Below are positions 24,924-32,221 of a stretch of 64,000 nucleotides of DNA, piece after piece. The DNA is taken from positions 1-64,000 of IMG/VR virus record IMGVR_UViG_3300037961_003440; one strand, written 5' to 3'. The translations under genes were made by a program, and so were the position numbers. Position 1 is the stretch's first letter, and each line of letters opens with the position of its first letter. Source of the DNA: a virus. The notes below the pieces were generated by a model. The model ran no database searches. It worked only from the letters and a program-made list of their open reading frames with translations, and was not told where the DNA came from.

Positions 24924-25151
24924 ATGAATGAAGAATTAACAATGTTATTAAAAGAATTAGTAGAGAGAGTAAAGACTTTAGAAACAACAGTATTTAATGC
25001 GGATAATGTATTACTAAAGGCTGGACTTGTAAAAGTAGATGGTGTTAAACCATCAATTCAGACAGCAAGTAGAGTACCAAGTGCTGATACTATTGCTAAA
25101 ATGGATTGGAAAGAAATAGACGAATTAGTTGTAAAAATGAGTGGTGAGTAA
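24924..25151 (+). CDS. Small head-module protein with C-terminal MDWKEI motif
   Basis: A 75-residue protein: an N-terminal coiled coil (LTMLLKELVERVKTLETTV), then a linker, then DTIAKMDWKEIDELVVKM at the end. The end matches the C-terminus of the protease/scaffold protein (IAKM..., MSWEELNDLVSEV) and the shared N-terminus MSWKDILK of the accessory proteins. It may be a minor scaffold or adaptor. The motif similarity is visible; the function is inference. Confidence 0.65.
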   Translation: MNEELTMLLKELVERVKTLETTVFNADNVLLKAGLVKVDGVKPSIQTASRVPSADTIAKMDWKEIDELVVKMSGE

Positions 25152-25152
25152 A

Positions 25153-25689
25153 ATGGAATGGGATAAAAAACAAGATGTAACTTTTGATTATAGTGTTCAT
25201 AGTCATGGTGATGATAGAACAACAGCAGTACTTACAACATTGGTAGAATTAGCAAATTTGATTTCTAATCATTTAGGTAGTAATATTGACCCTAATACAA
25301 AACCTACAACTCCAAGTCAAAAGAAAGGACAAAAAGTAGATGTTGTTAGATTAACTGCAAAGCCTATTGGTGTAGAACAAAATATTTCTAAAGGTTTTGT
25401 AAAGACAAGAAAAAATACAAGAGATTTTACAGGAAGTTCTATTTCTAAAGAAGAAGAAAAACAAGAAGAACTTAATGCAGAAAAATTACTTCCCCAATTA
25501 GGTGCTATCGCTGTTGGTGCTATGTCTGGAGGAAATGATAATGAAAAGAAGGCTATGAATCCTATGTCTACAAGTGAAGGAAAAGCATTACTTAATGCTT
25601 TACAAGAAACTGCTAATAAACTTAGAAAGTTTTTAATGACTTCAAGAGTAGATGCTGAACAAGCACAACAACCTACTGATATGAAGTAG
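25153..25689 (+). CDS. Unknown head-module protein
   Basis: ATG 25153 follows GGTGAGTAAA. The 178-residue product starts MEWDKKQDVTFDY; this MEW is at most a weak variant of the shared sequence. It has a short helical part with LTTLVELANLISNHLG, a basic linker, and a helical end (ALLNALQETANKLRKFL). Not recognised. Confidence 0.6.
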   Translation: MEWDKKQDVTFDYSVHSHGDDRTTAVLTTLVELANLISNHLGSNIDPNTKPTTPSQKKGQKVDVVRLTAKPIGVEQNISKGFVKTRKNTRDFTGSSISKEEEKQEELNAEKLLPQLGAIAVGAMSGGNDNEKKAMNPMSTSEGKALLNALQETANKLRKFLMTSRVDAEQAQQPTDMK

Positions 25690-25697
25690 GTGATTAA

Positions 25698-28199
25698 ATG
25701 GTTGTAACCGGAAGGATTGACCCTTTATCAAGGTCTATTAGATTACTTTATGATAAAGTTAGAATTGCATATCTTAGTGCAAGAGAAAGACCGAAAGATT
25801 ATAGAGATAATTGGGAAACAGTTATTGAAGATATGCAACAGTCTTGGGATAGCCCACAACCAATAGGTGATTTATTAAGAGATAAAATATCTGAATCTTT
25901 ATTATTTAGTGAAGAAGCAAAAGACCCTCAAGGTTCTAAAGCAAAAAGAATATATGAAACTCTAAAAAATATACAAAATGAAAAATCATTTTCTAAAGAC
26001 CCGTTTAGGAAAAAATACGGTTCTGAATTACCTAAAAAATTATTACAAAATAAACAATTGTATGCTATATTTTTACATTGGGTATATAGAACAGGTCGTG
26101 GTGCATTAGATAATTGGAAAGATTTTGGTAAATTAGAAGATAATTTTACTGAAGGTTATGTTGGTTTAGATTTAACTGACGGTGAAATCTTTGAATGGTT
26201 GGAAAGTAATTATGGTGAAGAAGTAGATGTTAAAAGATTAAAATCTAAAATGCAAGCCGCAAGAGAATTACTTTACGAAGTTTATACAAGTGAACATAGT
26301 CCGGCTGAATGGCAGGAATTAACTGATACTAAAAGAATATTAAAACAAGAAAAAGATACTCTTAATAATTTTATTATACCTAATAAACCAATGTATCGTA
26401 TATTTGAAATAGATGATATGAAAGAATTAAAAGGTTTTACTGGAGAATATATAGTACAAGAAAAATATGATGGTATGAGAATACAAATACATAAGAAAAA
26501 AGAAATTAAAGTATATTCATTTAATAATAGAGATATAACAAGTAAATTTGATAGACAAATAAAAATAATGCAGGATGAAAAATTCCCCGACTGTGTATTA
26601 GATGCAGAAGTCGTACTGTATGAAAATGATGAACCATTACATAGAGCAGATACTATATCATTTATTAATTCAAAAAATAATGATAGTAATTATGAATTGA
26701 AGGTTCATGTTTTTGATATAATGAGATTAAATGGTGAGCACATTTGGAAAAATAAACTTGAAGATAGGCTAACAGTTTTAATGGGCGAATTTACAAAATT
26801 ATCAGATAAGTATTTACAGTTCCCAAATAAATCTAATACAAGGTCTGCTGATTCTTTAGAAGAAATAGAAGAGTATGCAAAAGAAATTATGAATAATCCT
26901 ACATCGGAAGGTGTAATGATTAAAGATGCAAAGTCATCTTATATAGTAGGGAAAAAGAAAAATCCTAAGTGGGTTAAGTGGAAAAAGTTTGTTGATTTAG
27001 ATTTATTAGTATTAGATATAAGAAAAAATAAAAATGGAACATTTAGTTATACATTAGGTGCTGGCCCATTAGGTGATGAAGATTATAAACCAATACAAAG
27101 GTATGATAAAAGAGATTATTTAGTAGTAGGAAAGGCTCTAAATACAAAAATAAAATCTGAAATAGGTAAAATAATTAGAGTTAAAGTTGATGAAGTAAAG
27201 AAAACAAAAACAGGATTTTCTGTTTATAGTGCTAAAGTAATTGAAAAACCCGAAGTTACAGAACCTGAAAAAGTTATTACTCTTGAATTTTTATCTAAAG
27301 ATAATAAAAAGTCAGCATCAGATTATAATATAGAAGCACTTAAAAAATCATATGCTATTACTGATAATATACATGGTATAGTAGAATTAAATACATCTTA
27401 TGATACAGAAGGATTTGTTTTATCGGGATTTTATCAAGATAATTTAATGGCTAAAAATGCAATAATAGATATTGATATATGGAAAGAAGAATTGGCATCT
27501 ATATATAAAAAAGATAGTGGTAAATTAATGACGATTGTTTCCCAAATTGTACAAGAAGGAGAAATTGGTAAGAACGAATTACTAAGAAAGGTTAAATCAA
27601 AAGTACCTGATATAATAAAAAGAGTGTTTTCAGATAATAATATTGAAAAGTCCTTTTTTAATTATGTTAGAGAAAGAGGTGAAGCCTTTGGTGTTCTTTA
27701 TAATTCAAAAAGAAAAACTTTTTATTATGACGATAAAACTTTAGTTAAACTACCTGATGAAATAAATAAAGAAGATGAAGATGAATCCGAAACTTATGAA
27801 GTTTGGAAAAGAGAAGATGGTGATTTAAATTTTATTTATACTGCTAAAGGTAAAACATTTAGTTGGAGAATAGAACAAGATAATACTGAAGATATATATG
27901 AATTATTTGGAAAGGCTACTAAATATTTAGCAGAAGTAGATGATAAACCTGATAAACAAAAATTGTTAGATGAAGGTAAATTAGAATTAGGCGCACAAAG
28001 AGATGGTTATCATGAATATATATTAGATGGTAAAATGTATCAAGGTAAATTTCATATTAGAGTAGTACCTATAATGGAAGAAGATAAGTGGGTAGCATGG
28101 ACAGGATATGAAACTAAACCAACAGACAAAGATAGTGATGATGGTTTATGGGATATAGAACAAGATAAATATAAAAATATTACATTTTCTAATGAATAA
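25698..28199 (+). CDS. ATP-dependent DNA ligase with long N- and C-terminal extensions
   Basis: An 833-residue protein with GGTGAT before the ATG. It seals DNA nicks through a lysine-AMP intermediate. The core at about residues 235-520 has motif I EKYDGMR (Lys 256), the motif III-like VLDAEVVLY, VFDIM, motif IV EGVMIKD and motif V VKWKKF, followed by an OB-fold with LGAGPLGDED. The first 230 residues are unusual. The C-terminal 300 residues are not of the usual ligase; a part with HEYILDGKMYQGKFHIR may be an extra domain, perhaps distantly phosphoesterase-like (weak). It lies in the head module, far from the replication genes. Confidence 0.85.
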   Translation: MVVTGRIDPLSRSIRLLYDKVRIAYLSARERPKDYRDNWETVIEDMQQSWDSPQPIGDLLRDKISESLLFSEEAKDPQGSKAKRIYETLKNIQNEKSFSKDPFRKKYGSELPKKLLQNKQLYAIFLHWVYRTGRGALDNWKDFGKLEDNFTEGYVGLDLTDGEIFEWLESNYGEEVDVKRLKSKMQAARELLYEVYTSEHSPAEWQELTDTKRILKQEKDTLNNFIIPNKPMYRIFEIDDMKELKGFTGEYIVQEKYDGMRIQIHKKKEIKVYSFNNRDITSKFDRQIKIMQDEKFPDCVLDAEVVLYENDEPLHRADTISFINSKNNDSNYELKVHVFDIMRLNGEHIWKNKLEDRLTVLMGEFTKLSDKYLQFPNKSNTRSADSLEEIEEYAKEIMNNPTSEGVMIKDAKSSYIVGKKKNPKWVKWKKFVDLDLLVLDIRKNKNGTFSYTLGAGPLGDEDYKPIQRYDKRDYLVVGKALNTKIKSEIGKIIRVKVDEVKKTKTGFSVYSAKVIEKPEVTEPEKVITLEFLSKDNKKSASDYNIEALKKSYAITDNIHGIVELNTSYDTEGFVLSGFYQDNLMAKNAIIDIDIWKEELASIYKKDSGKLMTIVSQIVQEGEIGKNELLRKVKSKVPDIIKRVFSDNNIEKSFFNYVRERGEAFGVLYNSKRKTFYYDDKTLVKLPDEINKEDEDESETYEVWKREDGDLNFIYTAKGKTFSWRIEQDNTEDIYELFGKATKYLAEVDDKPDKQKLLDEGKLELGAQRDGYHEYILDGKMYQGKFHIRVVPIMEEDKWVAWTGYETKPTDKDSDDGLWDIEQDKYKNITFSNE

Positions 28200-28208
28200 G
28201 GGTTATCC

Positions 28209-28217
28209 TTTATATAC
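28209..28217 (+). promoter_or_regulatory. TATA box for the protease/scaffold/capsid unit, leaderless start
   Basis: TTTATATAC lies in the 41-base gap before ATG 28241, centred about 28 bases from it. Transcription should therefore start close to the A of the ATG. No SD is present before this ATG (the sequence is AT only), unlike almost all other genes here. A leaderless transcript is the simple explanation. The box would drive the most abundantly needed head proteins. Confidence 0.6.
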
Positions 28218-28240
28218 TTGTTAAAACATATAATATATCA

Positions 28241-29527
28241 ATGGCTTCTTTGCAAGTTAAACCTATTAGATTAGGTAACCATATTTCAAGCGGTTCAGAA
28301 TTTGCTGTACTAAAAGGTACAGGAAAGGACTTAGTTATTGCTGGATATGCATCTGTTGATGTTGTAGATAAACAAAATGATTTGATTACATTAAGTGCAT
28401 TAAACGAAGCCGCAGAAAAATTTATGAAAAGTGATTATAAAAATGTTATGATTACTCATTCAAATGTACAAGTGGGAGAAGTAATTGATTCTTACACAGA
28501 CACAAAAGGTAATTTGTTAAAGACAGGTTGCGACGATACAGGATTCTTTGTAGTTATTAAAATGAGGAACGATATTGAAAAAGCGAAAGAAGTAGCAAGA
28601 GATATTAAGAGAGGCAAACTTCGTTCATTTAGTATTGGTGGACAGGCTATTAATAAGCATAATGTTCATGACCCCGATATAGGAACATACAAAGAAATAG
28701 ATAAATTAGAACTCCATGAGATAACAATTTGTGAAGAAGGAATTAATCCTGAAGCCAAATTTGAAATCGTGAAGGAAAACAAAAATAAAGGAAGTGAAAA
28801 TATGACCGATGAAATAAGTAAAGCATTAGGCGAGTTTGAAGATATTGTTGCTCAACTACGAAATCAAATGATTTTGAAAGAAGAGGATGATGTTGAAGAT
28901 ATGAAAGATATGTCCGAAGAAATGATGGAAGATAGTAAAGAAGCAGTTTCTCCTGAAGAAAAGGCTTCGGAAATGTATAAAGAAGAAGAAGATGATACTA
29001 AAGAAGCAGTTTCTACTGAAAAGGATAAAGAAGCAAAAGCGGCAGATTCTATTGTTTATGGACATAATGCAACCGGACAAAAAATGGGTGAATCTAATCT
29101 AACAGGAAGATTTGATTCGGAATTTAGCGAATTTATCGCAAGAAAGTCCGATAGCATTTCTACTCTTGACCTAAGTGAAGAAAATATAGCAAAGGCTTAT
29201 GCTCAATTTAAGGCTGAACAAGAAGAAGCAAGAGCATACAATTTGATTAAGAATGAATTTGAAGCAAGATATAATGCCGAATTGAAGGCTGAATCAGATG
29301 CAATTGCAAAAGAAAACTATGATGCAAGTGCTGAAGTAGCGGCTCTAAAGAATGAGTTTGCAGAATTGCGTAAATCTCTTGAGTCAAATAATGAAGTAAT
29401 TGCTAAGGCAGTTTCTTCAACAAATGTTCCAACAGGACTATCTGATGATGTAATCGCAAAGATGAACAATATTAGTGAAATGTCATGGGAAGAATTGAAT
29501 GACCTTGTTAGTGAGGTACAAGGCTGA
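28241..29527 (+). CDS. Prohead protease fused to scaffold
   Basis: A 428-residue protein. Residues 1-175 are an HK97 gp4/XkdF-like serine protease: the strand GYASVDVVDKQNDLI, catalytic His 73 in VMITHSN, catalytic Ser 131 in SFSIGG, and LHEITICEEGINPEA. Residues 188-428 are an acidic, helical scaffold with Glu/Asp-rich runs and coiled coil. The C-terminus reads MSWEELNDLVSEVQG, like the shared N-terminus of the accessory proteins. An internal start at 28802 probably yields the scaffold on its own. It precedes the capsid gene. Confidence 0.85.
   Translation: MASLQVKPIRLGNHISSGSEFAVLKGTGKDLVIAGYASVDVVDKQNDLITLSALNEAAEKFMKSDYKNVMITHSNVQVGEVIDSYTDTKGNLLKTGCDDTGFFVVIKMRNDIEKAKEVARDIKRGKLRSFSIGGQAINKHNVHDPDIGTYKEIDKLELHEITICEEGINPEAKFEIVKENKNKGSENMTDEISKALGEFEDIVAQLRNQMILKEEDDVEDMKDMSEEMMEDSKEAVSPEEKASEMYKEEEDDTKEAVSTEKDKEAKAADSIVYGHNATGQKMGESNLTGRFDSEFSEFIARKSDSISTLDLSEENIAKAYAQFKAEQEEARAYNLIKNEFEARYNAELKAESDAIAKENYDASAEVAALKNEFAELRKSLESNNEVIAKAVSSTNVPTGLSDDVIAKMNNISEMSWEELNDLVSEVQG
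28788..28796 (+). promoter_or_regulatory. Internal ribosome binding site for the scaffold
   Basis: AAGGAAGTG lies inside the protease frame, five bases before ATG 28802. The same sequence at 29549-29557 serves the major capsid protein. The match in sequence and spacing supports internal initiation. Confidence 0.55.
28802..29527 (+). CDS. Nested scaffold protein (internal start)
   Basis: In-frame ATG 28802 (residue 188 of the fused protein) is preceded by AATAAAGGAAGTGAAAAT, nearly identical to AATAAAGGAAGTGAAAAAT before the capsid ATG at 29564. The product (241 residues, MTDEISKALGEFEDIV) would be the scaffold without the protease. Nested scaffold genes are known in other phages (lambda C/Nu3). 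Its C-terminal 15 residues hold the MSWEEL motif. Confidence 0.65.
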   Translation: MTDEISKALGEFEDIVAQLRNQMILKEEDDVEDMKDMSEEMMEDSKEAVSPEEKASEMYKEEEDDTKEAVSTEKDKEAKAADSIVYGHNATGQKMGESNLTGRFDSEFSEFIARKSDSISTLDLSEENIAKAYAQFKAEQEEARAYNLIKNEFEARYNAELKAESDAIAKENYDASAEVAALKNEFAELRKSLESNNEVIAKAVSSTNVPTGLSDDVIAKMNNISEMSWEELNDLVSEVQG

Positions 29528-29563
29528 TTCTATTAGAATCAAAAAATAAAGGAAGTGAAAAAT

Positions 29564-30886
29564 ATGAGTTTAAAAATTAGAACAATAGCAGATTTAGAAA
29601 GAGCAACATACGGTTCTTGGGGCGGAAATAGTCTTATTAAGGCAAGTACAGGACAAACAGGTGGAGTAGGAGTTACAAGAGGTATTCATTCAGACTCTAA
29701 CCTTACCGCTTTTGGTGCTGATGCAAGTGGAAATGCAACACCAAATGCACTATATAACTTGGTATATGGTCAAAAAGTTTGGTCTATGCTAAACCGTGAA
29801 ATTAATGCATTCGCTATGCTACCTAAAAAGCCATATCAGTCAAGCGGCTGGAGAGTCATGATTGAAAGAGCAATTGGTGGACAAGGTGATTTGCTTAATA
29901 TTACAGGTGGAACAAATCAAAGCGGTATGACAGAAAATACAATTGGTGGTGTCGAAGAAAATGCTTCATTTACTACTAATGATGGAACAGAATTTGCCCC
30001 AATTGCACCAAAGTATGAAACACTATATGTTTCTCCTAAAACAATAGCACATCAATTTGAAGTTTCTGAATTGGCTGCGGCTATGGCTAAGATTGATGAT
30101 GGTATTGGTGATATTATGGCTGCTTATAGAGAAGAAGTTGGTGTAACACACGCTGAAATGATGAATCACATGGTTCTAACTCCATTGGAATCTAAGACTA
30201 ATGGTTCAGGTACTTATGTAGGTGCAAATAATCTAAAATCACTTTATGAGATTATTACTTCAAAGGCTGAATTAGAAGCGGCTGATAATGGAGGTCTATT
30301 TGCAGGTGCTCTACCAACACAAATGAAAACACTTTATGGAAAAGATAGAACCGCTACTGCTAATAATGCATGGATGGATGCTTTTGTTTCTTTTGGTGAT
30401 TATGCTTCAAGAAGGCCACTAACTCTTAACTTGCTAAATACTGCTCTAAGAGAATTGCAAATTCGTGGTGCTTCACCAAAGGTTATTCTAACAGGATATG
30501 ATACAATTCAAGCATTGGGTGAATTGCTACAATCTCAAGAAAGATTCATGGGAAGAACCGAAGTACTACCAACAGTAAATGGTATTAAGGGTGTAAAGGG
30601 TAGAGAAGTAGGATTTAAGGTTGCTACTTATCACGATATTCCTATTATTCCTTGTAAAGAAATGCAAAGCACAGGTTCAGGTTCAGGACTAAGTGATATA
30701 TTTATTCTTGATACAGACCATTTGCACTTTGCTACTTTGAAGCCAACAGAATACTTTGAAACAGGTATTGATTCAGGCGACCCATTTTCAGTAAATGGTC
30801 TAAAGAACAAGGGTATGTATCGTACCATTGGTGAAGTAGTTTGTACATATTTGAAAGCACAAGGAAAGATTACTAACCTATCTTGA
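29564..30886 (+). CDS. Major capsid protein (HK97 fold)
   Basis: ATG 29564 follows GGAAGTG; GTG 29555 is part of this SD. The 440-residue product starts MSLKIRTIADLERATYGSW. Position after protease/scaffold, length, a Gly/Thr-rich N-terminal arm, a region with KYETLYVSPKTIAHQFEVS and an A-domain-like end (ILDTDHLHFATLKPTEYF) support an HK97-type capsid protein. Codon choice (many CTA, CCA, GGA) differs from the surrounding AT-ending preference and suits high expression. It lacks a long N-terminal delta domain, in line with a separate scaffold. Confidence 0.85.
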   Translation: MSLKIRTIADLERATYGSWGGNSLIKASTGQTGGVGVTRGIHSDSNLTAFGADASGNATPNALYNLVYGQKVWSMLNREINAFAMLPKKPYQSSGWRVMIERAIGGQGDLLNITGGTNQSGMTENTIGGVEENASFTTNDGTEFAPIAPKYETLYVSPKTIAHQFEVSELAAAMAKIDDGIGDIMAAYREEVGVTHAEMMNHMVLTPLESKTNGSGTYVGANNLKSLYEIITSKAELEAADNGGLFAGALPTQMKTLYGKDRTATANNAWMDAFVSFGDYASRRPLTLNLLNTALRELQIRGASPKVILTGYDTIQALGELLQSQERFMGRTEVLPTVNGIKGVKGREVGFKVATYHDIPIIPCKEMQSTGSGSGLSDIFILDTDHLHFATLKPTEYFETGIDSGDPFSVNGLKNKGMYRTIGEVVCTYLKAQGKITNLS

Positions 30887-30916
30887 GGTTTTTAGTTAAT
30901 TAACAGGTGATTAAAA

Positions 30917-31474
30917 ATGACAAGTACAGTTACATTAGTAGCAGACCATTTAGGTTCTGATGCGCCAAGAGTTATGGGTACTGAATATGTTGTTGATGCA
31001 ATTATAGATGTTACAAGTTTTAACAGTTCTACAACTACAACAGGTACTTTTGACCATAATGAAAATACCTTTACTCGAACAACCGGTAATGCTTTACCTA
31101 CTTTAGTAGCAGGGCAAGGTATTACAATTAGTAATGCAGCAACAGGTGGAAATGATGGTGCTACAACAATTGTTTCAGTAGCAGGAAATGTAATTACTCT
31201 CGGTGCTGTTGCGGCAAGTGATACAGATGATGAAATTACATTTATTCTTGATTCTGAAGCAATAGCATATGCTAATTTTGGCCTTAGTACAGTATCTCAA
31301 GTAGAAATATTAGGACAGGAAAAACCGCTTCTTAATTGGAGAGTATCTTTGGGTACTGATGGAAATAGTGAAATTGCTGACCATTTAGTTTTGAGATGTT
31401 TAACTGCTTCATCAGGTGCTTTAGCAACAGGTGATTCAGGTACAATTAGAGTTAGATTGCATGGACAAATTTAA
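30917..31474 (+). CDS. Putative capsid decoration protein
   Basis: A 185-residue, Thr/Ser-rich, beta-structured protein that follows the capsid gene, with GGTGAT before the ATG. A segment with LVAGQGITISNAATGGNDG looks like a small beta barrel. Place and composition suggest a head decoration or fibre protein; homology is not claimed. Confidence 0.5.
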   Translation: MTSTVTLVADHLGSDAPRVMGTEYVVDAIIDVTSFNSSTTTTGTFDHNENTFTRTTGNALPTLVAGQGITISNAATGGNDGATTIVSVAGNVITLGAVAASDTDDEITFILDSEAIAYANFGLSTVSQVEILGQEKPLLNWRVSLGTDGNSEIADHLVLRCLTASSGALATGDSGTIRVRLHGQI

Positions 31475-31484
31475 GGTGATTTAA

Positions 31485-31823
31485 TTGGTTAGAATTAGAT
31501 ACACTTTAGGTTTTGCCCGTCTATATGGTAAAGAATTTTATCAAAATGTATGGACTGAAGCAAATGCTCAAACAGTATTTAAAATTAGAAATGCTGTTGG
31601 TTGGGAAGTAGAAGGTGAAGAAACAGTTGAAACATTAGATGTTGTTGAAGAAACAGTTGAAGAAATTGTTGAAGAAACAGTAGAAGTTGTTGATGAAGTT
31701 GTTGATTTATCTACTTTAACAAAGAAAGAATTGCAGAAACTTTGTGATGAAAAGGGTCTTGAATACAAAGGCTTTGATAATAAGTCTGTTTTGATTTCTT
31801 TGTTATCTGATGAAGAAGAGTAA
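31485..31823 (+). CDS. Head-module protein with acidic linker and SAP/HeH-like domain
   Basis: TTG 31485 lies four bases after GGTGAT. The 112-residue product has an N-terminal domain (MVRIRYTLGFARLYGKEF), an acidic stretch of repeated EETVE/EEIVE units (about residues 43-75), and a C-terminal helix-extension-helix domain (TKKELQKLCDEKGLEYKGF) such as SAP/HeH domains, which often bind DNA. HeH domains at the end of small head proteins are known in phages. A link between capsid and DNA is possible. Confidence 0.6.
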   Translation: MVRIRYTLGFARLYGKEFYQNVWTEANAQTVFKIRNAVGWEVEGEETVETLDVVEETVEEIVEETVEVVDEVVDLSTLTKKELQKLCDEKGLEYKGFDNKSVLISLLSDEEE

Positions 31824-31844
31824 TAAAAACTAATAATTAGATTT

Positions 31845-31883
31845 GAGTGAGTGTCGCTACTTTTATTAGTGGCGGCCTCTCTC
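31845..31883 (+). promoter_or_regulatory. Long RNA hairpin between head and connector genes
   Basis: The 86-base gap between 31823 and 31910 holds an imperfect inverted repeat: GAGTGAGTGTCGCTAC (31845-31860), loop TTTTATTA, GTGGCGGCCTCTCTC (31869-31883). It pairs over about 15 positions with G-U pairs, one mismatch and one bulge in plus-strand RNA; several G-U pairs would be lost in the other strand. ATTTCTTTTA follows. It is GC-rich against the local background. It may end or attenuate transcription after the capsid genes, or protect the capsid mRNA 3' end. Confidence 0.6.
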
Positions 31884-31909
31884 ATTTCTTTTAGCGATAG
31901 GTGTTTAAC

Positions 31910-32209
31910 ATGGGTAGAATTCAAACTTCAAGAATAACAGGCGATACAAATATAGTACCAACGGCTGAAAGTCCTTGTGTCTATAATGGAATTATTTTAA
32001 GTCCAACAGATACAATAAATGCAGCAATTACAGTATCTATTTATGCTGATAATACAGGTACAGGCACTACAAATTTAGTAATAAGATATGTATGTACTCC
32101 TTCATCTACTATTGAGTTTCATTATACAGATGGATTACTTTGTAGAAGCGGATTAAGAGTAGAATGTTCTTCATGGACTAATTTAGAAGCATTTGTTTTA
32201 CACTCTTGA
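31910..32209 (+). CDS. Small structural protein
   Basis: ATG 31910 follows GATAGGTG. The 99-residue product (MGRIQTSRITGDTNIVPTA) is beta-rich with a cysteine in the middle of several strands. It resembles small decoration or connector proteins by composition only. Not recognised. Confidence 0.55.
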   Translation: MGRIQTSRITGDTNIVPTAESPCVYNGIILSPTDTINAAITVSIYADNTGTGTTNLVIRYVCTPSSTIEFHYTDGLLCRSGLRVECSSWTNLEAFVLHS

Positions 32210-32221
32210 GGGGTGTAAATA

